From Bradyrhizobium sp. 141 (GTDB taxonomy: Bacteria > Pseudomonadota > Alphaproteobacteria > Rhizobiales > Xanthobacteraceae): a DNA stretch of 64,000 bases. The stretch spans positions 434,001 through 498,000 of the forward strand of contig NZ_JADPKR010000108.1 in NCBI RefSeq assembly GCF_023074055.1. The letters run 5' to 3'. Below the pieces are notes generated by a model. That model searched no databases. It worked only from the letters and a program-made list of their open reading frames with translations, and was not told where the DNA came from. Position numbers and translations under genes: made by a program. The first letter of the stretch is position 1; each line of letters begins with the position of its first letter. This document shows, piece by piece, positions 16,398 through 24,211 of this stretch.

Positions 16398-16421
16398 GAG
16401 GAAATATCGAAAATATTCCTC
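16398..16421. promoter_or_regulatory. Imperfect inverted repeat at the caspase gene leader
   Basis: GAGGAAATAT and ATATTCCTC pair with one bulged base, an AT-rich patch in GC-rich surroundings. It lies directly upstream of the GGAAGG ribosome-binding site, so it could be an operator or an mRNA hairpin controlling translation. Confidence 0.4.
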
Positions 16422-16496
16422 CAGATTAGCGCATGCCGCGTCGACTTCAATGCCCTCGCCAAGAAAACGCTCGGATTTCGCGACCGTGACGTCCGG

Positions 16497-17126
16497 TCAC
16501 GCTGCCATTGTCTTGCGCAGGGCCATTTCGGTCGCGATGGCTTCTCGCACCGCCGGCCGCGCCTGCATGCGCTCGAGATAGGCCGACAAGGACGGCCATT
16601 GGGCGATGTCGACGCCGGCGGGTCGGAGCAGCAACAAGGCCCAGGTGAGGTGCGCATCCGCGACGGTGAAGCCGTTACCGACGAGGAATTCGCGCTCCGC
16701 CAGATGCGCTGACGGCACCGACAATGTCTGCGTGATTCTCGCGCGCGGCTTGGCGAGCGAACCCTCGTCCTTGTACCAGAAGGTCGGAAACAGGAACGCC
16801 TTGTGGATCTCGGCGCCGACAAAGCTGAGCCATTCCTGCAGGCGATAGCGATCGGGATCGCCGAATTCCGGCGCAAGGCCAGCCTTCGGTTTCACATCTG
16901 CGATGTATTGCAGTACCGCCGCGCTCTCGGTCAGCCGTTCGCCGTTCTCCAGCACCAGCACCGGCACCGCGCCCTTCGGCGACACGCCGCGGAAATCGCT
17001 GCCGTCGTCCACAACCTGCTTGGTCCAGATATGGGCGAGGTGATACTGCGCCTCGATGCCGGCCTCCATCAGCGCGATGCGGCTCGAGAGCGAGCAGGCC
17101 ATCGGAAAGAAATAGAGTTGCAGCAT
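16497..17126 (-). CDS. Glutathione S-transferase family protein
   Basis: A 209-aa GST. The N-terminal thioredoxin-like half has LYFFPMACSLSSRIALMEAG (catalytic-type Ser/Cys near residues 11-15), the cis-Pro segment KGAVPVLVL and the glutathione-binding LTESAAVLQYI; the C-terminal half is all-helical with FTVADAHLTWAL. It resembles the beta/GstA class, which commonly has Cys at the active site. It starts 11 bp after the cysteine-hydrolase gene and is likely cotranscribed. Substrate unknown; detoxification or thiol transfer are the family roles. Confidence 0.9.
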   Translation of the reverse strand: MLQLYFFPMACSLSSRIALMEAGIEAQYHLAHIWTKQVVDDGSDFRGVSPKGAVPVLVLENGERLTESAAVLQYIADVKPKAGLAPEFGDPDRYRLQEWLSFVGAEIHKAFLFPTFWYKDEGSLAKPRARITQTLSVPSAHLAEREFLVGNGFTVADAHLTWALLLLRPAGVDIAQWPSLSAYLERMQARPAVREAIATEMALRKTMAA

Positions 17127-17137
17127 CGTATGCTCCG

Positions 17138-17731
17138 TCAGATCAGCGCATCGCTCTGCGCGATGATCGCGAAGCGGTCCGAGAGCTCGGCCAGCGCGAC
17201 CTCGTGAATCGTCCGCGCGTCCAGCGTGCCGCCGCGGCCGTCGGGCAGGTCGCGGGTGGCGCAAGCGTCTGCCGCGATCGTCGTGCGAAAGCCGAGATCG
17301 AGCGCGGCGCGGGCGGTCGAAGAGACGCACATATGCGTCATGAAGCCGGCCAGCACGATGTTCTTTCGTCCGCTCGCCACCAACCGGGCTTCCAGATCGG
17401 TGCCGGCAAAGCTGTTGGGCAGAGCTTTCTCGATCACGGGCTCGCTTGCGAGCGGTGTCAGGCGCTCAACCAGCGCGCCGCGCGCGGCCTCGCGGTCGAA
17501 CAGGCCGCCGGCGCGGCCCTTATGCGCGATATGGATGATCACAGCGCCGCTCTCCCGTGCCCGCGCCAGCAGGCGCGCCGCCACGGTGATCGCGGGCTGC
17601 GCATCGGGCAGGGCCAGCGGGCCGGCGCAATATTCGTTCTGGATGTCGATCAGCACGAGGCAGGCTTCATTGAGCTTCGGCGGATTGAGATCGGCGCCGG
17701 CGAGTTCGAGCAGGGTCTTGGGAGAGGTCAT
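17138..17731 (-). CDS. Isochorismatase-family cysteine hydrolase
   Basis: A 197-aa hydrolase with the family triad: Asp29 (LVLIDIQNEY), Lys102 (VIEKALPNSF) and Cys135 (THMCVSSTARAA). Such enzymes hydrolyse amides or vinyl ethers (nicotinamide, N-carbamoyl compounds, isochorismate); the specific substrate cannot be told. I chose ATG 17731, preceded by GGAAGG at about 10 bp, over an upstream GTG. It is the first gene of a two-gene unit with the GST and is divergent from the LysR regulator, which may control it. Confidence 0.88.
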   Translation of the reverse strand: MTSPKTLLELAGADLNPPKLNEACLVLIDIQNEYCAGPLALPDAQPAITVAARLLARARESGAVIIHIAHKGRAGGLFDREAARGALVERLTPLASEPVIEKALPNSFAGTDLEARLVASGRKNIVLAGFMTHMCVSSTARAALDLGFRTTIAADACATRDLPDGRGGTLDARTIHEVALAELSDRFAIIAQSDALI

Positions 17732-17805
17732 GCTGGTCAGGCCTTCCAGGGATATCGGATGGAGCGACACTAGCGCAGCATGGGCCTGCTAATGTGCAGG
17801 ACTAT

Positions 17806-17822
17806 TGCAGCTTATGGCTGCA
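17806..17822. promoter_or_regulatory. Inverted repeat in the LysR-hydrolase divergent promoter
   Basis: TGCAGC-N5-GCTGCA is perfect, and a second short inverted repeat CCTGC-N6-GCAGG lies at 17785-17800. Together they fill the 130-bp space between the divergent genes, where a LysR protein would bind to control itself and its target. Confidence 0.5.
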
Positions 17823-17861
17823 GATTTGCAGGATGCGGCATCGCCTGCTAGGCTCGCCTGG

Positions 17862-18695
17862 ATGAACTGGGACGATCTGCGCATCATTGCCGCGGTGAGA
17901 GACGAGGGTACCTATGCCGGTGCCAGCGCCCGGCTGCGCATCGACGAGACCACCGTCGGCCGCAGGCTGGCGCGCGCCCAGCGCGATCTCGGCGTGCCGC
18001 TGTTCGATGCGGTCGACGGGCTGCGGCGGCCGACACGCCATTGCGAGGCAGTGCTCGAGCATGTCGGCGCGATGGCCGCCCATGTCGCGGCGATCGACCG
18101 CATCAAGGAGAGCCAGCCCGGGCCGGTCGGCCGCCTCCGCATCGCCTCGACCAACGCCGTCGCTGAAGAATTGCTGGCGCCGCGGGCGAGCGCGTTCCTG
18201 CGCGATCATCCCGGCCTGACCCTGCAATTCCTCACCTCCAGCGGCAACGTCAAATTCTCGCGCTGGCAGGCCGACCTCGCCATTCGCCTGCGCAAGCCGG
18301 AGAGGGGCGATTTCACCATCTCCAAGCTCGGCGATGTCAGGCTGTATTTCTTCGAGCCGGCAGATCGCTCGGGCGATGACTCGGTCGCCTGCGTCTATCC
18401 GGACGAGCTCGACACCATTCCCGAAGCGCAGTTCCTGCGGGCGAAGCGGCTGAAGAACGTCCGCTGCATCACCGACAATGTCCGTATCATCAGGACCATG
18501 ATCCAGTCGCATCAGGCCGTCGGCGTGCTGCCCGAGCACAGCTGCGAAGGCTTGCTCGCCGACCGCAGCCTGCGCGCCACGCTGCTGCCGAAACGGCGCG
18601 ACGTCTGGCTGCTCGTGCAAAATCATCTCAAGCGCGACGCCGCAACACGCGTGACGATCGACTGGGTGCGGGCCTGCTTCACGCCGCGTCCTTGA
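17862..18695 (+). CDS. LysR-family transcriptional regulator
   Basis: A 277-aa regulator. The N-terminal winged helix-turn-helix begins MNWDDLRIIAAV with a helix-turn-helix around residues 16-46 (ASARLRIDETTVGRRLARAQRDLG), followed by the linker helix and the periplasmic-binding-protein-like effector domain (GRLRIASTN and onward). The ATG chosen gives the standard LysR start; the frame is open 57 bp upstream. Divergent from the cysteine-hydrolase/GST unit with inverted repeats between them, so it probably regulates that unit in response to a small ligand. Confidence 0.9.
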   Translation: MNWDDLRIIAAVRDEGTYAGASARLRIDETTVGRRLARAQRDLGVPLFDAVDGLRRPTRHCEAVLEHVGAMAAHVAAIDRIKESQPGPVGRLRIASTNAVAEELLAPRASAFLRDHPGLTLQFLTSSGNVKFSRWQADLAIRLRKPERGDFTISKLGDVRLYFFEPADRSGDDSVACVYPDELDTIPEAQFLRAKRLKNVRCITDNVRIIRTMIQSHQAVGVLPEHSCEGLLADRSLRATLLPKRRDVWLLVQNHLKRDAATRVTIDWVRACFTPRP

Positions 18696-18762
18696 CGCCG
18701 CGCCGCATGTGATCATCGCGTCACAGTGCGCGATGCGCGACAAAAAATCTTCGATCTTCCTC

Positions 18763-18791
18763 TTGCAACCGGAACGCGCTTCGTCTATTAG
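18763..18791 (+). promoter_or_regulatory. Sigma70-type promoter of the tRNA-like unit
   Basis: TTGCAA and TATTAG are separated by exactly 17 bp, a good match to the housekeeping consensus and better than most promoters in this window. Transcription would start near 18798, about 90 bp before the first tRNA-like element, and no convincing ORF follows. Confidence 0.6.
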
Positions 18792-18887
18792 CCCGCTCCT
18801 TCGCTAGGCCATGGGTTCGGGCTCTCTGAGATCCCGACTGGCGCGGGCCGGTCTCCGGTTTCGTGTTCCGCCGAATGAAGGCAAAAC

Positions 18888-18960
18888 GCAGGACGTAGCT
18901 CATGGAGAGCGTCGGGCTGAACGCCCGAAGGCATCGGTTCGATTCCGGTCTCTTGCCCCA
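18888..18960 (+). ncRNA. tRNA-like element 1 (anticodon-like GAA), degenerate
   Basis: A 73-nt stretch folds as a tRNA cloverleaf. Acceptor GCAGGAC pairs with CTCTTGC (6 of 7), D stem GCTC/GAGC, anticodon arm TCGGG-CTGAACG-CCCGA, T arm ATCGG-TTCGATT-CCGGT, discriminator C and an encoded CCA. The anticodon position reads GAA (Phe). Against a working tRNA: three bases instead of two between acceptor and D stem, and a D loop of only five. It is probably a tRNA-derived RNA rather than a standard tRNA. Confidence 0.55.
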
Positions 18961-19035
18961 CGAAGGATAGCTCAGTTGGGTAGAGCAGGTGACGTTGAAA
19001 TCATCGGGTCGCGGGTTCGAATCCCGCTCCAAGCG
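18961..19035 (+). ncRNA. tRNA-like element 2, degenerate
   Basis: Starts on the base after the CCA of element 1. D arm TA-GCTC-AGTTGGGTA-GAGC and T arm GCGGG-TTCGAAT-CCCGC are textbook. The anticodon arm (GGTGA ... TCATC) has an eight-base loop containing TTGAAA. Only the lower three acceptor pairs form (GGA/TCC); the upper four cannot pair, and there is no CCA. A decayed tRNA or a tRNA-derived structural RNA domain. Confidence 0.5.
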
Positions 19036-19074
19036 CTCCGTTTCAGCCTGAAAAGCTGATACCTCTGACGAGGA

Positions 19075-19109
19075 CCGGACGCGCGCTTCAGTCGCAGTCC
19101 GGCCGTTTT
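19075..19109 (+). terminator. Terminator-like hairpin after the tRNA-like pair
   Basis: CCGGAC and GTCCGG pair around a 16-base loop, followed by CCGTTTT. It closes the unit that begins at the promoter at 18763. Confidence 0.5.
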
Positions 19110-19205
19110 GCCGAAAGGCTTTCCGTCCGAACCTAGACACTGTGAGACCGGCTTTGCGCCGCGGGTAGATACCGCTTGCGCTGATGCCGGGTGGCTCCAC
19201 GTGAC

Positions 19206-19225
19206 CGCGCGACACACGTCGCGCG
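19206..19225. repeat. Perfect 8-bp-stem hairpin CGCGCGAC-ACAC-GTCGCGCG
   Basis: A perfect stem with a four-base loop in the space before the slipin gene, followed by more alternating CG. Function unknown. The remainder of 19110-19350 holds no recognisable gene. Confidence 0.6.
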
Positions 19226-19366
19226 ATCGCGCGCGTGCGCCCGTCGTCATGCAAGCTCAAGCCCCGGTCCGCCGATTTTTCAGGAAGCGTCGTCCGCGTC
19301 CTCACGTCCTTTGCAACCGAAACCTGTTGTCCGGCATCGGCCGGGCGCAAATGAAGGAGGCGTGCC

Positions 19367-20518
19367 ATGAGCTGGCAGTTGCTGATGCTGAACGTGACGG
19401 TGAAGGATGGCGAGCGCGCGTTGCTGACGCGCAACGGGCAGCTCGTGCGCGTGCTCGCGCCCGGTCGGCATCGCCTGTTCGATCCCTTGCACGAGCTGAA
19501 GGCCGAGGTGCTCGACGTCGTCCGTGCGGAATTCTCCGCCGATCGCTACGCGGTGCTGAAGGCCGCGCGGCCTGATCTGGCCGCCGAACTGTTCGAGGCG
19601 GTCGAGACCAAGGCAAACGAGGTCGCCATCGTCAGCCTCGACGGTCGGCCCGTGCATCTGATGACGCCCTGGCAGGTGCGCGTCTACTGGAAGGTCGCAA
19701 CCCGCGTCGATGTCGAACGCATCGATGTGTCCGGCGATCCCAAGGTCAGCGCGCGGCATCTGGCCATGATCGAGCGCAACCGCTCGGCCGTGACGTCGGA
19801 AACGGTGGTCGAGAACCACGAGGCGGGCCTGCTCTATGTCGAGGGCCGGCTCGTGGAGCGGCTCGCGCCCGGCCGGCACGCCTTCTGGACCGTCGGCCGG
19901 AAGATCGAGGTGAAGCGCCTCGACCTGCGGCCCCAGGCGGTCGAGATCACCGCGCAGGAGATGCTGACCAAGGATCGCATCGCGCTGCGGGTGACGCTGA
20001 CGGCGTTCCGTCGGGTGATCGATCCCGAGCGGACGGTTGCGACCGTGCCCGACGTGGATGCGTGGCTGTACCGCCTGGTGCAGTTCGCGATCCGCGAGGC
20101 GGTCGCGGGCCGGACGCTGGACGAGGTGCTGTCCGCGAAGGCGGCGCTGGACGCGGAGCTGCGCGACTATGTGCGGGCACGCGTCGGTGAGTCCGGCGTG
20201 GAAGTGACCGAGCTCGGCGTCAAGGACGTGATCCTGCCCGGCGAGATCCGGGAGCTGGTGAACAAGGTGGTGGAGGCGGAGCGGGTTGCGAAGGCGAACC
20301 TGATCCGCCGGCAGGAAGAGACCGCGGCGACGCGTTCGCTCCTGAACACCGCACGTCTGATGGAGGAGAACCCCCTGCTGCTGCGGCTCAAGGAGCTGGA
20401 GTCGCTGGAGCGGCTGGTCGAGAAGGTCGGCCGCATCGACCTCCATGCCGGCGAAGGCGAGGGCCTCGACGCCCTGCTGACCCGGCTCGTGCGCCTGAAG
20501 GCGCCCGAGAGCGCATGA
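19367..20518 (+). CDS. Slipin/SPFH (band 7) family protein
   Basis: A 383-aa SPFH-domain protein of the bacterial slipin group. The first part contains a duplicated beta unit: LLTRNGQLVRVLAPGRHRLFD near residue 19 and LLYVEGRLVERLAPGRHAFWT near 149. The SPFH core follows (VEITAQEMLTKDRIALRVTL, VTELGVKDVILPGEIRELVN) and a helical, charged C-terminal part that would oligomerise. No N-terminal transmembrane anchor is visible, unusual for stomatin relatives. AAGGAGG precedes the ATG. Likely a membrane-associated scaffold; no NfeD or protease partner adjoins it. Confidence 0.83.
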   Translation: MSWQLLMLNVTVKDGERALLTRNGQLVRVLAPGRHRLFDPLHELKAEVLDVVRAEFSADRYAVLKAARPDLAAELFEAVETKANEVAIVSLDGRPVHLMTPWQVRVYWKVATRVDVERIDVSGDPKVSARHLAMIERNRSAVTSETVVENHEAGLLYVEGRLVERLAPGRHAFWTVGRKIEVKRLDLRPQAVEITAQEMLTKDRIALRVTLTAFRRVIDPERTVATVPDVDAWLYRLVQFAIREAVAGRTLDEVLSAKAALDAELRDYVRARVGESGVEVTELGVKDVILPGEIRELVNKVVEAERVAKANLIRRQEETAATRSLLNTARLMEENPLLLRLKELESLERLVEKVGRIDLHAGEGEGLDALLTRLVRLKAPESA

Positions 20519-20523
20519 AACCG

Positions 20524-20547
20524 AAGGGCCGCCTACGGGCGGCCCTT
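20524..20547 (+). terminator. Hairpin terminator of the slipin gene
   Basis: AAGGGCCGCC and GGCGGCCCTT form a perfect 10-bp stem around TACG, 5 bp after the slipin stop. No long T run follows. Confidence 0.65.
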
Positions 20548-20675
20548 CACATGTCCGGTGTCGTCGCTTTGCCATGAACGCGTCACGGTGCCTGTGCGAC
20601 CAAAATCACGGCGCCGGGATTGCAGGCGCGCGAAGGTTGCGTAATCTCGCGATGAGACTTGACCAGGGCAGGTGC

Positions 20676-21422
20676 ATGACCACTCTTTCGGAAACGATCC
20701 GCACCTCGCGGGCGCAATCGCGGGAATGGAAGGCGATCGTCATCCTGATCCTGCTGATTCCGCTGCTGTGGTCGCCGCTGGTCCTGTTTCGCTTCGTCCT
20801 GTACCAGCCGTTCAGTATCCCGTCCGGTTCGATGGCGCCGACGCTGATGGTCGGCGACTACGTCTTCGCCGCGAAATATGCCTACGGCTATGGCCGCTAT
20901 TCGTTTCCCTTCGCGCCGTCCTGGATCTCGGGCCGCGTCCTTGCCGCCGAGCCCGAACATGGCGACATCGTCGTGTTCCGGACGCCGAAGGACACTTCGG
21001 TCGACTACGTCAAGCGCGTAGTCGGGCTTCCCGGCGACCGCATCCAGATGCGGCAGGGCCAGCTCATCCTCAACGACCGTCCGGTGACGCGCGCCGCGCT
21101 CGAATACGGGCTCGCCGACAACGCCTGCGGTGTCGATGGCGGCGTCAAGGTCAAGCGCTGGCGCGAGGCGCTGGCGAACGGTGCGTCCTATGTCACCTTC
21201 GATTGCGTCGACAACGGTTTCCTCGACAATACCAGCGTCTTCACGGTGCCGCCCGGCCACTTCTTCGTGCTCGGCGACAACCGCGACAATTCCACCGACA
21301 GCCGCATGTCGACGTTCGGTTTCGTGCCGATGGACAATCTCGTCGGCAAGGTGACGCGGATCTTCTGGTCGCTCGACGAAGACGGCGAGCCGCACATCGA
21401 GCGGCTGGGGAAGGTGCGGTGA
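20676..21422 (+). CDS. lepB: Signal peptidase I
   Basis: A 248-aa S26 peptidase that cleaves signal peptides at the outer face of the inner membrane. One N-terminal transmembrane helix (about residues 20-40) is followed by the catalytic Ser52 in IPSGSMAPTL, Lys113 in DYVKRVVGLPGD and the C-terminal box GDNRDNSTDSR. I chose ATG 20676; the frame is open about 100 bp upstream but the extra residues do not resemble the family. Stand-alone gene, convergent with groEL. Confidence 0.92.
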   Translation: MTTLSETIRTSRAQSREWKAIVILILLIPLLWSPLVLFRFVLYQPFSIPSGSMAPTLMVGDYVFAAKYAYGYGRYSFPFAPSWISGRVLAAEPEHGDIVVFRTPKDTSVDYVKRVVGLPGDRIQMRQGQLILNDRPVTRAALEYGLADNACGVDGGVKVKRWREALANGASYVTFDCVDNGFLDNTSVFTVPPGHFFVLGDNRDNSTDSRMSTFGFVPMDNLVGKVTRIFWSLDEDGEPHIERLGKVR

Positions 21423-21480
21423 GGCGCCGCTGATCTGCGCCCCGGAATGACCGATCTCGCTACTTTTGGGTGTGGTATGC

Positions 21481-21513
21481 AAAACAAAAACCCCGGCATC
21501 GCTGCCGGGGTTT
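21481..21513 (-). terminator. Intrinsic terminator of groESL
   Basis: AAACCCCGGCA and TGCCGGGGTTT form an 11-bp stem around TCGC. On the minus strand the stem is followed by TTTTTGTTTT, so it terminates groESL; it may also stop lepB transcripts from the other side. Confidence 0.8.
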
Positions 21514-21537
21514 CGTAGTTCTTGAGATGGCCGGACC

Positions 21538-23178
<1,641 letters not shown>

Positions 23179-23223
23179 GTGGATTTTTCCTTGGAATGTT
23201 TGACTGGAGGGAGAGAGGGGCTC

Positions 23224-23538
23224 TTAGGCCGCCTTCTTCTTGGAAGCGGGGACGTCGAGAACGCCCATGATGTCGCTTTCCTTCATGATCAGCAGGTCGA
23301 CGTTGTCGATCTTGACCTCGGTGCCGGACCACTTGCCGAACAGCACGCGGTCGCCGACCTTCAGGTCGATCGGGATCAGCTTGCCGGCTTCGTCGCGGCC
23401 ACCCGGGCCGACGGCGACGACTTCGCCCTGCGAGGGCTTTTCCTTGGCAGTGTCGGGAATGATGATGCCGCCAGCGGTCTTCTCTTCTGCGTCGATGCGC
23501 TTGACCACGACGCGGTCGTGAAGCGGACGGAATTTCAT
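23224..23538 (-). CDS. groS: Co-chaperonin GroES (Hsp10)
   Basis: 104 aa, the heptameric lid of the GroEL chamber. FRPLHDRVVVKR at the start, the mobile-loop region around EKTAGGIIIPDTAKEKP and GDRVLFGKWSGTEVK are diagnostic. It is the first gene of the operon, AGGAGG precedes the ATG, and a CIRCE operator with a promoter lies just upstream. The C-terminus carries a short Lys/Ala tail (PASKKKAA). Confidence 0.98.
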   Translation of the reverse strand: MKFRPLHDRVVVKRIDAEEKTAGGIIIPDTAKEKPSQGEVVAVGPGGRDEAGKLIPIDLKVGDRVLFGKWSGTEVKIDNVDLLIMKESDIMGVLDVPASKKKAA

Positions 23539-23581
23539 GCAGTCCTCCTAAGCATTTGCTCGGGTTGAGATTTTCAGATTG

Positions 23582-23608
23582 TTAGCAATCGGTGCCCGCG
23601 AGTGCTAG
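23582..23608 (-). promoter_or_regulatory. CIRCE operator (HrcA binding site) of groESL
   Basis: TTAGCAATC-N9-GAGTGCTAG matches the CIRCE inverted repeat TTAGCACTC-N9-GAGTGCTAA with one mismatch in each arm. It lies 44 bp upstream of groES and just downstream of the likely start of transcription, where HrcA represses. The rest of 23539-23915 holds promoters for groES and the Usg gene but no other gene. Confidence 0.88.
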
Positions 23609-23621
23609 CACAGGCGAGGTT

Positions 23622-23650
23622 GAAATAGGACAGGAATTTTGCGGGAGCAA
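23622..23650 (-). promoter_or_regulatory. Probable groESL promoter
   Basis: On the minus strand TTGCTC and TATTTC are 17 bp apart; transcription would start at the upstream edge of the CIRCE repeat. It looks like a sigma70 promoter rather than a sigma32 one. Confidence 0.5.
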
Positions 23651-23915
23651 GGGCTTCTAGCAGAAAAATAAGCACCCGGAAGCGCGGACTGCCAGAAATT
23701 CTTTTCCATCGTTAACCGGGGCGGGTCCGTATTAGCACGGTGCCGCATCTGCTGCTAACGCATTGAATTTCAACAGCTTGTTAAACTTTTGGGCTTGAGA
23801 TGGATTGTCAGTTTGCGTCACATTTCTCTCATGTGAGCGCATCAGTACCGGGTGGCTCGTAAGGCGCACACCGACCAAGCCGCCCCTTGAATGCGCTCCT
23901 GCAAAGGAGGTTGGC

Positions 23916-24203
23916 ATGGGCTTGCCGAGTGGGCGCGTTTCCGAGGATTTCCGGAAACAGATGCTGGGTTACGGGCTGACGACGGCACAAATTCTCTATC
24001 GGATGCCGGATCATCCCTCGCTGCTACAGACCTACGTCTGGCAGAACTACGACATGTTTCCGAAATTCCCGGCGCTGAAGGATTTCCTGGCGTTCTGGCA
24101 GGAGAAGCTCGATGGCCCCCTCCATTCGGTCACCGTAGCGCATTCCAAGCTGATCAAGCCGGCCGAGCTGCGCGCCGTGGATGGCGTGTTCCGGCTGCAT
24201 TGA
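23916..24203 (+). CDS. usg: Usg-family protein
   Basis: A 95-aa protein of the Usg family, known mainly from alphaproteobacteria and named for its position upstream of a tryptophan/phosphoribosyl gene in other genomes; its function is not established. LGYGLTTAQILYRMPDHP, LQTYVWQNYDMFPKFP and FLAFWQEKLDGPLHSV are typical. AAAGGAGG lies 5 bp before the ATG, a very strong site. No trp gene is adjacent here. Convergent with the TPR glycosyltransferase gene. Confidence 0.82.
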   Translation: MGLPSGRVSEDFRKQMLGYGLTTAQILYRMPDHPSLLQTYVWQNYDMFPKFPALKDFLAFWQEKLDGPLHSVTVAHSKLIKPAELRAVDGVFRLH

Positions 24204-24211
24204 AGCGGAGC

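Noticed and set aside
18888..18960. A standard tRNA-Phe gene
   Set aside because: The five-base D loop and the extra base before the D stem are outside the normal range, so I list it as tRNA-like rather than a working tRNA.
18721..19434. A 237-codon minus-strand frame and an 82-codon plus-strand frame (18811-19059) across the tRNA-like unit
   Set aside because: Both run through the tRNA-like folds and read odd compositions. The promoter, cloverleaf pairings and terminator explain the region better as RNA.
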